Below are positions 23,186 to 35,653 of a DNA stretch of 64,000 nucleotides, one piece after another. Made by a program: the position numbers and the translations under genes. Below the pieces are notes generated by a model, which saw only the letters and a list, made by a program, of their open reading frames with translations, was not told the origin of the DNA and did no database searches. The stretch lies in NCBI GenBank assembly GCA_930367215.1, contig OV884059.1:74185393-74249392 (forward strand). Direction: 5' to 3'. The DNA comes from Pollenia angustigena (taxonomy: Eukaryota > Arthropoda > Insecta > Diptera > Polleniidae). Positions within the stretch are counted from its first letter, which is position 1; every line of letters starts with the position of its first letter.

Positions 23186-23332
23186 GTTTATCACTCAACT
23201 CCAGTTTAGTTGAAATTTTGCAGTTTTTGTATTATGGCTTACAACTCTGTTATAGTGATGTTAACAAAAACATCAACAAATTACTACTCATCACAAGCAG
23301 TTGTTTTAATTTCAAATCAACTAAGTTAAGTT
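23186..23332. repeat. GGTTTA(C/T)AACTC repeat, copy 1
   Basis: This is similar over about 140 bp to 33932-34081: ...GTTGAAATTT, TTACAAC, GTTAACAAAAACATCAA and a closing AGTTGA are in the same order. The ends are less preserved than in the other copy. Confidence 0.6.
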
Positions 23333-23535
23333 GGCGTTTTATGCCCCTATTACAGTGTTAACGCTTTCACAAAAGTGGCGGGGTTTTCGACAATAAGTTT
23401 GCCCGTAATTAAAGTGCCCCTATAAAACTATAATTTCACATACTTTTTCAAATTCTCGGAAACGTATGTATACAAAAACTAATTTTGTTGCTACAACATT
23501 TTTAACCATAGACAGTTTCTCGGAGGTCAGATTTC

Positions 23536-24607
23536 TTGAAAGCCAGATTCCTGCCAGCACAAAACAGTGACACAGAGGGTGCTCTACAACATGCTTTAAT
23601 TTCTAGATTTTTTTTCTTTATTCATTTAACTTGGGAACATTTTACAACTTTTACAAGAACGTTTCAACTTCTAACTGGACTACTTTTTGAACTTTTATGC
23701 CCAAATAAGATCGGAACATATAACTGAATTTGACAATGACATTCATAGAATTTTAAATATCGTTCAGTTGTATAAAGAAGCTTTGACTATCCAACAAATG
23801 TTACTCAAAGTTCAAAAAGAGCTAAATGCTGTACAAAGTGACTGCGCTACAATTGCAACTGCCATTGATTTTATTTGTTGAACAATGATATACTACTGTC
23901 AAAACGGAATTTGGTTGAAACGCGTACTTAATCCAACTCATTATTTGGCGAATGTGATGCATCCTAAATATGTATATAAGTATGTATGCAAGCTAATTAG
24001 TCAAGAAAGCGTAGATAGCAGAAGAATGGATAAGTCAAAAGCACCTCTTGCACCCTGTTTGGCATTTAAAATTTAAGTTGCAAAATATTTTTCACAATTA
24101 CGGTATTCAGTTCAGATTTTATTTGATTGAAAAAATGGAAAAAGCACACAAGGAAAAGTATTTACACTAAAAGCTGCAATTAAAACAGCCTTAAACCAAG
24201 TGTAAACCTTCAGGTTTTTTTCCATTATTTTCATATTTATAATCTATTTCCATTTAAGACGTAATAATAAGATGACAGGCTGTTTTACTTTATTTGACAA
24301 GACAAATATGTACAAAATCACACTTTTAAATTATAATAAAGACATTCAACATGAGTGCAATTTTACATTTCCCTTTTTTTGCAATCAAAAAAAATCAGAA
24401 CTGAGCAACAATGGTCAAAAATGTTTACCAGCAAAATTTTACGATTTTTTCGCTTCAGTAATAAATTGCCCTGCTAGTTCAGCATCAATAGACAACATTT
24501 TTCCCCCTTATTGTTGAAATAGAATAACCATAGAAATCGTCTTGGATTGGAAAAAGCATTAGCTCTTGTTAAAATGTGTCAACATTTAAAATTTGAGCCA
24601 CTTTTTA
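23536..24607 (+). pseudogene. Decayed hAT transposase
   Basis: Pieces on the plus strand, in order, are: DNDIHRILNIVQLYKEALTI with NAVQSDCATIATAIDF (around 23733-23878), LNPTHYLANVMHPKYV (around 23928), FYDFFASVINCPASSASIDN (around 24450) and RNRLGLEKALALVKMCQHLK (around 24536). The LNPTHYLANVMHPKY block and the PASSAS-x-D-N-I-F...RNRLGLEKA block are the typical pre-dimerisation and dimerisation regions of hAT transposases. Frames change several times and stops intervene. No N-terminal zinc finger was recognised. A possible right terminus (GGCAGCCAACCCTG, ending at 25017) lies downstream, but its partner was not found. Confidence 0.72.
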
Positions 24608-24610
24608 TGT

Positions 24611-26196
24611 ATAGGATTTTAACTTCAATTTCGGCCTTTTCAATATCAATTCAAGTTTTTAAAAAACAAATTCAGAATTTTCGTAATCCAATTGAGTATT
24701 TTACGAATCATATTCCGCATTTTTAATTTTTGAAGTTCAATACCTTTAAGTGGTATACTATCTACATATGTTTCAATTAATAAATAGAGAAAAGCCCACT
24801 AACGTTAAATCAACATAGGGACAAATGGGCATATAAACACTTTGTATGAATTTTATAATCAGTTTCTGTTATTTTTCTGTAAAAAAAATTTTAAAATTAT
24901 ACCATTTTTGTATAAATGAATTTAAAGGAAAAAACCAACTTGGGTTTTTTAAAACAAAATACCCATTAAAACCCGGGTGGGTTTTTCTGGGTTACCCAGT
25001 GGGCAGCCAACCCTGTCTAAGCGTCGGCTAGCTTGGGAGTACCTTCGCTTGTTAACGGCCAGAATTCTCCACTGATGATTAGGTTTGGCCAAAAGATGCG
25101 GCTTATTTTTCGTAGATGTAGTCTTCTTGATATACAGGCCTGTTTTGAAAAGATTTGAAATCACATGCTTTAAAATCATACGTGTGACTTTTTGGTGTTC
25201 TGAAAATCACACCGTGTATGTGTTTCTCGGTGTACTTTCGGTAATTGAAAATCACACCGAAAGACAAAAACTCAAAAAAAAAAACAATAATATCAGACGT
25301 GTGATTTTAAAAGTCAAATGTGTTTTGAATGACAGTGGTTTTCAACACACGTCTGATAGTGTTTGTCATAAGCTACATATGTCTCTTCTCCCATGCCAAA
25401 AAATTCATAAAAGAATATACACTCTAATTTAATTCTGTAGTGCAGTTTCCAAGGAAAACTTTTCATCATGATTTCGTTTTAGAATTCTTCATATTCTTCT
25501 TTAGCTCTTGACGACAAAGTTTTTTGCCAACAATTTAAAGTGATGCTCGAAAGCTATTAAACATTTTGACAAAACAATTCTCGATTCAACTCGAAATTTT
25601 TTTAATTAAGTTATCCATACATCCCAGTTTTTTCTAATAAAACTCAAATGTAAAAATGGAAAACAGGAAAAGATTCCCCGGAATTATTGTTCCAAAAAAA
25701 CTTCCCGATATAAAATTCAACGGAATTCCAAAAATACTTTTCCGGAAAGATTTTGTCCGCGGAAAATTCCTATAAGGTGTAAAATTGGTTAATGTTGTAG
25801 AATGTCCCTAAAGTGGGCTTTTACTGTAATTGAAAACTTGAAGGCGGAAAATTAGAGGGACATAAAGACTTTACACACTCTTAAAATTAACAATTTTTAA
25901 TTCTTATTCCACCACGGCAAACCCTAATTTGTATATATTTGCTAGATACATTTTTGTTTTGTTTAGCAGTAAACAAATTTAACCAAAATAAAAAAGATAG
26001 GAAAATACACAAAAGCAACGTCCAAAAAAGAAAACATTCATTAAGTATATGTATGTATGTATGTATATCTTTTAGAAAATTGTGTGTGCAAATCTTTGTT
26101 CGAATGTACGTTTGTTTGAGCGTTAGTTACACAGTATTTGCACTGCAGTATCATTAATTTATTTAACAAGATATTATGAAGATGTTAAATAGTAGA
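24611..26196. other. No gene seen; small palindromes
   Basis: From 25090 to 25365 there are repeated AATCACACCG and ACGTGTGA motifs in both orientations. One hairpin has arms ATCAGACGTGTG (about 25295) and CACACGTCTGAT (about 25348). Around 25660-25760 the sequence repeats TTCC(G/C)GGAA-like words. A (TATG) run is at 26047-26066. No coding evidence. Confidence 0.5.
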
Positions 26197-26204
26197 CCTT
26201 ATAC

Positions 26205-26703
26205 CAGTGTTGCCAATGAAGAATTTGGAACATAAGCAATATTATCAGCCGAAGAGCAGTACAGAAACGTTTATGAATAAGCTTCAACAACATAAAACAT
26301 TTTTAAGATTCGCTTTGTATGATTCCATTTGATGCAAACAAATTTATTGACTTAAAGGTATCCGGTTTTGCCCACTCGATAGCCTTCAAATAACTTGCAC
26401 AAATACCTATGTTCTCAATTTTTGTTAAAACATTAGGTAAGTTACCTCTTTAATTCTAAAGTCTTTGAAAACGTATGTATTGAACAGTAAAAATAAATAA
26501 GTCAGTGTCTGAAAAACATGTTTGACTGTAATGGAAACTAAAAATTACAATAAATTTATGTCCGAAAAGAAAAATTGTTTGGTAAAAAATTAAAGAACTC
26601 AAAGTAATATTTAACACAGATTACACATGGGCTACACATGCAAGTAGAAATAAGAAATATTGTGCGTAATAGATATGTTTAATTACACAGAATGGCAACA
26701 CCG
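26205..26703. mobile_element. 499-bp nonautonomous hAT (TSD CCTTATAC)
   Basis: The ends CAGTGTTGCCAATGA and, inverted, CGGTGTTGCCATTC are flanked by the perfect 8-bp repeat CCTTATAC (26197-26204 and 26704-26711). It has no coding capacity. Confidence 0.88.
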
Positions 26704-26711
26704 CCTTATAC

Positions 26712-27157
26712 ACATGTTCACATTCCCAAATACACATCTGCCCACACACTTACCACATTCACATACATTCTTATATTCGCTCAACTGTAACTTTGAGTCA
26801 GTATTCGCCGCACATTAATTTGCTATTTGATTTTCCATGTCCTTTTCACTCAAAATTTTGTTTAACAATTATTTATAAGTTGTAGAAAAATACAAAGTAA
26901 AAAAAAAATATAAATAAATATTTGTTTAAATATTTACGATACAAAATTGCACATTTTTGTTGCTGTGTTATCATAAATGCATCACTGAATGTTTTATTTT
27001 TGTATTTTTTTCTAATGGTACCCTACAACATTTAATGTCAATAGTCATGGTTAAATAGTAAAAACTTAATATTATTTATAAAACTTCCTTTGTATGGTTG
27101 TAAAAAACTTTAAAAATATTATGATTAAGTTAATCATAGTAACAGTTACAGCAACTA
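26712..27157. other. No gene seen
   Basis: AT-rich sequence with no recognised repeat ends or coding signal. Confidence 0.5.
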
Positions 27158-27159
27158 TA

Positions 27160-28160
27160 TCGACCCCTGTGCGCGAAGTTATCGAATATGGGTAATTCCA
27201 AAGTGTTGAACGTGACAGTCGTACGCATCAAAAATGGAATAATATTTTAAGCAAAAAATATTTTTATGTTTTCTTAACCCTTAAATTATAGCACTTAGAA
27301 AGCACTGTTACCTATGCTAAAGTTTATGGAAGCCGCCATTTTAGGTCAAAGATAACGGGAAAAGAAGTAGCGGTTCGAACGTGAAAAAAACAGAAGTAGT
27401 TTTTGTGGCCATGTATAAAAAGGCGTAATTCAGCGAAACCTGGCACAATTTTTTAGTAATTTTACGTAGCAATGTAACATTAAAATGTCCTTGTTTTGAT
27501 TGCAAAATCTTCTGTATTTTTTTTAAGCCAAAATCTGGGTCGATACGTGACATTTCGAACGTGAAATTTTTTCCATAATAATTTAACTGAATAATGATTA
27601 AAACAAATTAAAAATTTACCGTTAATCCGAGTAACATATTTCTCTTCGAACTCTTCCTTAGATTACAGACCATTTAAGAAAATTTTTTTGAAATAATTTT
27701 TATCAAATATCACCTCTTTAAGGAAGATACATTTTAAAGAAAACACACAATAAAACATTCTCACATATAAGAAATTACGTTTGCACAACTTTGCAGTCTG
27801 ATTGTTCATCTAAGTGAACAAATTTATGAGTAAATTTATAAAATTAGTAAAATCTAAATATTTTTCTATAACAATATCGTAAAATAATCAGCTTTTAATA
27901 AATATTCGGTCACGGTGGATCTTTGACGGAAATGCTCATATGCCAATTTTTTGAAATTGAGTTTTTGATGCAATCTTGTTCTACATTCAAAGAGACGTCA
28001 CCTGACAAAATATTGTAGGCGAATTCGAATTCGTTGCTCTAAAAATTTAATGGATATTTTAATTTTGATATTGCAAGCGAAAGCAGAGAAAAGTAGAAAA
28101 ATGGCTGTCCTGTAAAATTAGGTTTTTGTAACATACGATAATTTCGCGCAATGGGGTCGA
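27160..28160. mobile_element. 1-kb TIR element O with TA duplication
   Basis: The left end TCGACCCCTGTGCGCGAAGT and inverted right end TCGACCCCATTGCGCGAAAT are flanked by TA at 27158-27159 and 28161-28162. There is no convincing transposase. The 70-residue frame at 27341-27553 recurs in the inverted copy at 30511-31037 only because the DNA is repeated. Confidence 0.75.
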
Positions 28161-28162
28161 TA

Positions 28163-30510
28163 TGATGTTTAATCACACATGTTTGTTAGAATCCTTTTAT
28201 GATTGCTTACATCTGATCTTGCCCTATTAGCGCAGCTGTAAACAATCTAATAGCTAAACGACGTCACATTCGAGTGTAGTGCCAAAGAAGTAACGTCCTC
28301 TTAATGTTAATTCTCGAAAAGTACAGGCATAGTTTGAGGTTTACAGTCTAATGCTTAAAACATGTAAATCAACGCTAAGTAGAGTACAATAAACGTTAAC
28401 CGGAAGCTCCCAAGGCTGTAGGAATCTGGGGTACGTATTGCTTCTACTGGATTATATGTAGCCTAGGAGAAAATTCCTAAATATATTTCCCCGTAGATGT
28501 ACTTTTTAAATTATACATATTGGTATAGTTTTGTAGGTATGTTCGACAGAAATTGCTACAAATGCTACGCTAGATGTAAGTAGTTTCGGATGCATATCGA
28601 TTGTTTTTGATAAAAAGAACATACAGCTGGGTCAATGGGCACAGAGACTATATTCTAGAAAAAAGTTTGTATGGGGATTATATGGCTTTATAGACCCAAT
28701 TCCACCATTTTTCAAAGGGTTTGTCCTTATGACAATTAACACGTATGAACCAAATAACATCAAAAGGATATCGTAAGATATTTATATGTGTTACGCACAT
28801 CAGCACACGCGCATTATATCCTTATGGGTTTTTTTTAATAGAAAAGCCATGTCAACCAGAATTTAAAAAGAATTTGTTTTGTTTAATTGTGAAAGCACCG
28901 GTAAGTGCTAGAAAAAATTCAACAAGTATTAAAATATGCAAACATATGCACAAACAATCCGATTCCAAAATTCACACAAGGCTCTTATCCTGATAAATAT
29001 TAGGCAGGTAACGATACGATATCAATACTCCATGTGTGGTATGGAATTTCAGCATCAAAATTAAAAGAATCTATTTATTATTCGCACAAATTCCGCAACC
29101 GTCGTGTAGTAAATACGGCTACCATGCAATAATTAACTCAAGGCATGGTCTAAAAAAAAGAGATGGAGTTATTGAAGCTATTCCTTTCCGGGTTGCAGGC
29201 CAACATTAGTTTTAGGAATTTTTCTTAGTTAATTGGGGGATTCACAAGGTGTCATAAAATCTTATGTCTTAAAATAATAACATGAAAAAATACGACTGTT
29301 GTGAACAACCCCTTATACATCAGTGTGCTATTTTAAATTTAAATCAGCTGATTTAAAACAAATATAAACAAAATATTTACCTAAAATAAAAATATTTTTA
29401 ATTCTAATCCATGAATTAATAAGTTAAATTAAGTCTTACCTGACTATTTTCCACTTTTCAGACGAAAATCACAATTAAATTTTATTTTGTTTGTTTAAAA
29501 TAAACAGCAGAGTCCTAAGCCGATATAATTTGACGCCGCAAGTGATTTGTTGCAAAAATTGCTTTCCGCAGGTTAAATTCGGATGTTAGCCAAATAAAAT
29601 AATACCATCAACGGCGACGGCTTACAAAAACTAATGCGGCTCGGCTCAGCGCATGTCTCTTCTGATTAGTTAAGACAGCGCAATAAACATAGCAACCAAA
29701 GTTCTATTAATTTAAGACACTTTTTGTTTACAGTATTATTTTTAAACCATTGTAAAATGTTAGAACATTATGAAAATATAACATGATAGCACACTTTGCG
29801 AATACCCCAAATATGCAAAAAATAAGCATTAAAAGTTTAAATGTTTGTATTTAAAAAAACTCTAAAAAAAAATTTAGAAAGTATCGTCGTATTGACTGTA
29901 AAATATCGCCGACACCGATATGCGCACAAACCTGAAACATCGCCGATATATTTGTATCAGTTAATTCCCTAATAAATATATTGTTTCTGCATTTATTGGT
30001 CGCACAAGGGCAAAACATGCAATTGCACATTTACAGTTCCCCTGTTCATCAGTAAGTGTGCACTTAAAATAGGAAGAATTTATTTTTTTTAAGTTTTGAA
30101 AACCGCATTATAGCTTTCTTTTGCTGTCTTGAAGGCTAAAACATGCCGGAAATCTTCGTAAATGTGTACTGTTGTAAATAAATACGAAGGGAACTTAAAA
30201 CTTTATAACAAGTTATTTAGAAACAACAGATGTTTTTTGCTTTGTTAGTGTTTACAATTCGAAATGTCAACAATTTCTAGCAAAACACTGACAAATAAAA
30301 AACAAATTGGTTCGAACAGCGAACACGTATGCCACCACCTTGTGCTGAATTCGCCTTGATAAGGTATTAAGCAGTTGAAATTGAAAAGGAGTGTATTAAA
30401 CTAATCAAATAGGCGAGCTCAATTGGAAAGATCTCTTAAAGGGGTCAAAATGAATATATAGATCTTTGTGTCGAAACCTGCATGGGTAAGAGTTTAGGCC
30501 TAACGACAAT
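28163..30510. other. No gene seen between the two O copies
   Basis: The sequence is mixed AT-rich. GGGGATTCACAA (about 29235) and TTGTGAACAACCCC (about 29302) could be ends of a tiny inverted-repeat element. CCGATAT words recur at 29900-29950. TGCTGAATTCGCCTTG at about 30342 is a lone end of the CAAGGCGAATTC family. No reading frame has a recognisable domain. Confidence 0.45.
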
Positions 30511-31037
30511 GTGCATATGGGCATTTCCGTCAAAAGGTCCACCGTGATCGAATATTTAAAAGTTATTAAAAGCTGATTATTTTGCGATATTGTTTTATTT
30601 TATTTAAATCATTATTCAGTTAAATTACTATGGAAAAAATTTCACGTTCGAAATGTCACGTATCGACCCAGATTTTGGTTAAAAAAAAGAAAATACAGAA
30701 GATTTTGGAATCAAACAAAGACATTTTAATGTTACGTTGCTACGTAAAATTCTGAAAGTAGTTTGAATAAAAAATTGTGCCAGGTTTCGCTGAATTACGC
30801 CTTTTTATACATGACCACAAAAACTACTTCTGTTTTTTTCACGTTCGAACCGCTACTTCTTTTGCCATTATCTTTGACTAGAATGGCGCCCTCCATAAAC
30901 TTTAGCATAGGTAACAGTGCTTTCTTAGTGCTAAATTTTAAGGGTTAATAGAACGTAAAAATATTTTTTGTTTAAAATGTTATTGCATTTTTGATGCGTA
31001 CGACTGTCACGTTCAACACTTTGGAATTACCCATATG
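30511..31037. mobile_element. Truncated inverted copy of element O
   Basis: It is the reverse complement of about 27190-27945. Shared landmarks are TCACGTTCGAAATGTCACGT, CAGGTTTCGCTGAATTACGC and GTTCAACACTTTGGAATTAC. About 230 bp present in the first copy (roughly 27610-27840) are absent here, and both outer ends are missing. Confidence 0.85.
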
Positions 31038-32316
31038 CTGCCTTCAGAGACTGTGCGAGTACATGAAAATCATACGTATGTATGTGTCAAAACATATTGA
31101 ACTTAATGAATAATGCTTTTTAATTAGTTTTATGAAACTGCCTTTTGCATAAGCAAAGTGCAAAACTGGTTGCCCATTCCTTACGAAGTCAAATATTTTT
31201 AATATTGTTCTCTTTAATGCATTTGACAGGTTTTCCGATAATGTTCGGCAGTATCTTAAGCTGTTTTATGCATATTATGGTTGGGTCTTTATGTTAGCAA
31301 AAAAATTTAGCTTTCACTTATCGATAAAGATTAGAGAATACAGCTGACTTTTGCTTCTTGAATCCCAGGACCTCGTTTGAAGCCCGTTAATTTGCACGTG
31401 CTTAAAAATTTGTAAAAAGTTAAACTTTTCTCATGTATCTATTGTCGCCTGTCGCCATTCCTATCGCAAATCCAATCAAACCGACTGTAGTTCTTGCTAT
31501 ATTTAAATGTAAATATTTACTATGGTATCATTTTCTAATTACATTGTAAAGTAAAACATTGTGTGCGAACAATATTAACATGCCGTATGCTCTCACTACT
31601 CAGCCATTCATCGTCGTTTTGTTTTATTTATTGAGAACAAGGCTGCCATATTTTTAGAAACTAAAAATTATAAAAAAAAACTTACCTTCACTAATTTTAC
31701 TATAGGTACCTATGTACCTATGTACTTACATACCTAACTAATTACATATTTATAAAACATAGCGCGAAAAACGCAGGGGTTTCCTTAAAAGCAATTTAAT
31801 TTGGAAAATCTTCCTTTTGTACAAAATAATAAAGAATTTGTTTGAATTTTTTAATTTTCCATAATTTAAAAAAAATTGTATTTGCTTATTTCTATATTTC
31901 TCTTCTATTTTTTGTATAGACAACAAAAAGTATTTGCTAGGTATTTCGCATCTCGAAGTTTTGTTGTTTTTAAATTTTGTCCCCTCTTTTACTCGTGCCG
32001 TGCCCTTCTGTTTTTCTGCTTGTCATAGTTTTATTCATGTCATTTGTTCTTGCGATTTTTTTTATTTTTTACTTGTTTCAGAGTTTTGTTTACATTTTGT
32101 TGTTGTTTTTTCAGTTTTATGTACAAAACAAATTATTTATTATTTATAGTACTTGTGCAACACACTTACGGTACTTTTTTTTCTTTTCTCTTTTCCAATT
32201 ACCAACCTATTTACACTGGAAACGAAATGCAGTACGTTAAAAAAATATGTTATTCATAGGTATATCGTAGTTTTGCATCACGAATTCACGCTAATACTTG
32301 TAAAACTTGGCTTCGA
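31038..32316. other. No gene seen
   Basis: AT-rich. The overlapping short frames at 31934-32338 come from a T-rich, Phe-coding stretch that is open in all three frames and carry no domain. Confidence 0.5.
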
Positions 32317-32464
32317 CAAAGGCGAGTTCGAGTTCTGATTGTGACAGCTCCAACCAATTAGCTATGGTTTTTTTAGAAACGGTTGACATTTCGAACCGTA
32401 AACACTAACAAGGCAATGCAAAATACCTCTGTTTTGCCATCAGCTGTAGTTGAATTCGCCTTTT
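32317..32464. repeat. CAAGGCGAATTC family element, degraded
   Basis: CAAAGGCGAGTTCGAG on the left and GTTGAATTCGCCTT on the right are inverted ends of the family seen intact at 33093-33274. The internal GACATTTCGAACCGTAAACA is also shared with that copy in similar form. No duplication was recognised. Confidence 0.55.
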
Positions 32465-32930
32465 ATAAAATAGAAATAGGCATTTGATTAAAAGACAAAG
32501 AACTTTTTGTAGGGAGAATATACATACAAAATTTCGGACCTGATTCGTTAAAATTCCGTTTTAGAAACAAAACAAAAAAAAAACAAGATATTTTTTGGCC
32601 CTATTTGAAAGCAGTATATGCAGAGAAAACTATGTTTCTATATGGTCACGGATAATAATACTATATTTAAAGGAAAATTTCTATGCATGTTACTAAAAAG
32701 AGACCGCAACCAGATTATGATAAAACATGTTCTGTATATAAGCGACTGATCAAGCATAAGATTGTTACGGTAAAAGTCAGTTGAATTTTATTTGAACCTT
32801 AATATTTTTAAAATGTTTGTAACCATACAGGGCGAGTGACGATATTGAACCGTACTTTTCCATGTGTATAGAATTTATTAAAAAACGAGGAACAAATAAG
32901 GTACTATATTAAGTTGAGTTCCTTAGACAT

Positions 32931-33045
32931 CTAGAAGACAGCTCACGTGGGTCCTTCAGTGATTCCTTTGTGGCGCCAATGCCTATCCTACAGAGCAGTT
33001 ACTCAATATGCGTCATTGCTGAATTCAACCAAAAATGCAAGTTTA
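32931..33045 (-). pseudogene. Short LINE 3' fragment
   Basis: About 110 bp match the 3' end of the LINE at 34675-34780: ACAGCTCAC, GGGTCCTT, GCGCCAATGC, CAGAGCAGTTACTCA and the final codons near CAACCA. It is a separate remnant in the same orientation. Confidence 0.7.
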
Positions 33046-33092
33046 TAACACTACATAAATAGATATATCGCACGCTTAATTATAAGCAGGCA

Positions 33093-33274
33093 CAAGGCGA
33101 ATTCAACAGTCGGAACTACAACAATCAAAAAAGAACAGAAACAACATAGAGGTTATTGCATTGCATTGTTAGTTTTTACAGCTCGAAATGTCAACCGTTC
33201 TAAGCAAATCGAAACAAATTGGCTCGAACTGTCAAAATCAGATGGCGTTTGGACCTGTAGTTGAATTCGCCTTG
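33093..33274. mobile_element. 182-bp CAAGGCGAATTC MITE
   Basis: The ends CAAGGCGAATTCAAC are inverted. The flanks AGCAGGCA (33085-33092) and AACAGGCA (33275-33282) form an 8-bp duplication with one mismatch. Relatives are at 1834, 30342, 32317 and 57493. Confidence 0.75.
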
Positions 33275-33931
33275 AACAGGCATAACTCAAAATTCAAAAA
33301 TGTTTAGAAGGAGAGGCAGAAAACTGGCTTTTAAACCACGGTTGTAATTTTGTAACCAAATTGAGTTGCACAAATGTTAAAGAAGAAAAGTTCAGGAATA
33401 CAGTGGCGCAACCGAAATATTCGTGGTTTATGAAAAAGAATACAATTGTGATACATTTTGAGTTGTGCCTGTTAATGATCTAGTGTGTGATATATGTATA
33501 TTCAACGATATGCGAAAATATCATAACGCATACCTTATGGCAGGACACAACAGAGATCCGGCAGACGAAAGGGAACCTTTCAAACGTCAACGTTCGCATA
33601 GAAAATTACATTGAAAAAAACCAAATTTAAGAATCCAATTGACACACCACGGGCTCATACTCCAGTGCCTGGCGATTGCACCAATGCATGCATATGTATA
33701 TAGCAACTATTGCCTTCTCCACTCTTACCGGACATTCAGTCAAATCTATGGAGAACCATGTTCAGACATGTGGCGCTATAAGAGATCTAAGGATCGGAAG
33801 TCTTAGGCTCTCGATATTATACTTCTTCGATTATAGTCTATAGAAAATATTAACTCTTCATTAGAAAAAATAAAAATGTGCCTACAAACGAACTTGCAAG
33901 TTTCTTAAAATATTAATAGAGTATAGTAAGG
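33275..33931. other. No gene seen; one MITE fragment
   Basis: TTTCAAACGTCAACGTTCGC with CATAGAAAATTACATT at about 33576-33612 matches the left part of the MITE at 57117-57265. No other feature is supported. Confidence 0.5.
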
Positions 33932-34081
33932 ACGGTTTACAACTCATCTCTAGTTCCGTTGAAATTTAACAGTTTTATATTATTGTTTACAACCCAGTGT
34001 TAGTGAAGCTAACAAAAACATCAAGCATTTACAACTCATCACCGGCAGTTGTAAAGTTAACTGAGTTGATTTGTAAACCGT
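33932..34081. repeat. ACGGTTTACAA inverted-repeat element
   Basis: ACGGTTTACAACTCATC on the left and GTTGATTTGTAAACCGT on the right are inverted ends of a 150-bp noncoding unit that is also seen at 23186-23332. No clear duplication was found. Confidence 0.65.
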
Positions 34082-34640
34082 AATTTTTTGAAAAAATTCA
34101 AATCTTTCATAAATAGGAAAATAAGTTTTATTCCTTAAATGTAAATTTCAGTGTACTTTAGAAATTGCAGTGAAATAATAAATATAATCGGATGAAAGTA
34201 GTTTTGAAAATCGGTCAGTGTAAACGTCTTGACAGTTTTTTTTTCTACCTATTCACTTTTTTTTATTTATTTTTTTTTAAATACTTTTTTTGCAGTTTGT
34301 AGCAATTTGTTATTGTTTTTTATGTGTCTGTTTTATTTGCTTTTAGAATTAAGTTATTAACAACAAATTGTACATGTGTATTGCAACTTTTTAACTTTTT
34401 TGTTTACTTTTATTTATTTATTTACACTCAAGTTTTTTTTCTTTCTTAATGCCCAGTAGTAATAAAAAAATAAAAGAGAAAGAGGTCGAGTTGTTTAATT
34501 GGTTAAAGGTAAAATCTTAATTGAAATTTGTACTTAAAAATTGATATTTATTAAAATTAATTATAATTTCTGCATATACATAAATTATAAAATGGGATTA
34601 ATAACAGAAACTTTACCAATAAACATTGATTCATTATAAG
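34082..34640. other. No gene seen
   Basis: T-rich then A-rich sequence without repeat ends or coding signal. Confidence 0.5.
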
Positions 34641-35461
34641 GGTAGGTTAGGTTAGGTTCCATGGGCAGCTATCAACAGACAGCTCACTTGGGTCCTTTAT
34701 TGGTCCCTTTGTGATACCCAGCGCCAATGCCCATCCTATAGAGCAGTTACTCAGATGGCGTCACTGCAGAATCCAGCCACTTCGTCCTCCTAATGAAGAG
34801 AATCAGCGATCTCAGTTCTATCCTGGATAGATCCTCTAGGATTTCCCAGGCATTCCTCCCTAATACCCCGCAACCCAGGGCATTGACAGAGAAAGTTAAT
34901 CACAGTCTCCTTCTCCTCCTCATCCTGACAACTTCTGCAGTAGTCATTAAATTCCAGACCCATTCTTTCAGCATGCGTCCCCACCGGCCAGTGCCCAGTC
35001 ACAACCGATACAACTGTCCTAATCTGGTCCCTTATGAATCTAAGTAGAGAGCTTGTTCTCCGTTCATCATAACCAGGTCATAATAGCCTGGATATCGAGC
35101 AGGTGGACTCACTAGTCCACCGAATCTGCGCAACTCTATAAGACTCGCGCCTGATAAGTAATTTACAGTGAGCCATTGGAAGACCAACAAATTGATCGAT
35201 GAATATGTCATCCATGCGACCACCTTGTTTGGCCAGCCCATCTGCCACTAGAATGTTTCGCAATCTCATTGAAAGACATCCGACATTCTACAGTTAACCT
35301 AGATGTCGTATAGACACCCGCTAGGGAAGCAAGGGCAGCCTTGCTGTCAGTAAATATACGTATATCTCCCGATATGCGATGATACCTCAGCCAATTTACC
35401 GCCCCCCTTATAGCCGAGATCTCCGCCTGCACGACACTGCATCCATCCGGCAGACGAAATT
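34641..35461 (-). pseudogene. 5'-truncated LINE: RNase H and C-terminal finger
   Basis: The minus strand begins abruptly with FRLPDGCSVVQAEISAIRG, WLRYHRISGDIRIFTDSKAA and later VADGLAKQGG. These supply the Glu, second Asp and last Asp of a ribonuclease H domain. The first Asp strand is missing because of truncation at 35461. Downstream are TGHWPVGTHAERMGLEFNDY and CRSCQDEEEKETVINFLCQC, a zinc-knuckle tail in which the usual His is replaced by Asn. It ends near RRTKWLDSAVTPSE. The order reverse transcriptase, RNase H, finger is known from I-type and related LINEs. Frame changes show decay. On the minus strand the 3' tail is AACCTAACCTAACCTACCC rather than poly-A. Confidence 0.82.
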
Positions 35462-35653
35462 TTAAAAAAAATAAAAAATCACTTTTAAAGCCAGACATTG
35501 ATAAATACCCAACAAACACGAAGTCAAACCTTTAATATGAAATGACTTTATCATTTGACATCAGACACAATTCTCAAACGTTTTTCAATTGTTTGATTTA
35601 ACATTTATATTCAAATTGATAATGATTTCCAAATAAACATTTGATATCAAATG

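Noticed and set aside
23158..25017. CAGGGTTCTC at 23158 and AACCCTG at 25017 as ends of the hAT around 23536-24607
   Set aside because: The inner sequences of the two ends do not match beyond CAGGGTT, and the 8-bp flanks differ.
31934..32338. Four overlapping hydrophobic frames
   Set aside because: A T-rich stretch gives long open frames by chance in all three phases. There is no domain or splice support.
34641..34662. A true telomere repeat tract
   Set aside because: Only about three TTAGG-like units at a LINE 3' border. They are better explained as the element's tail.
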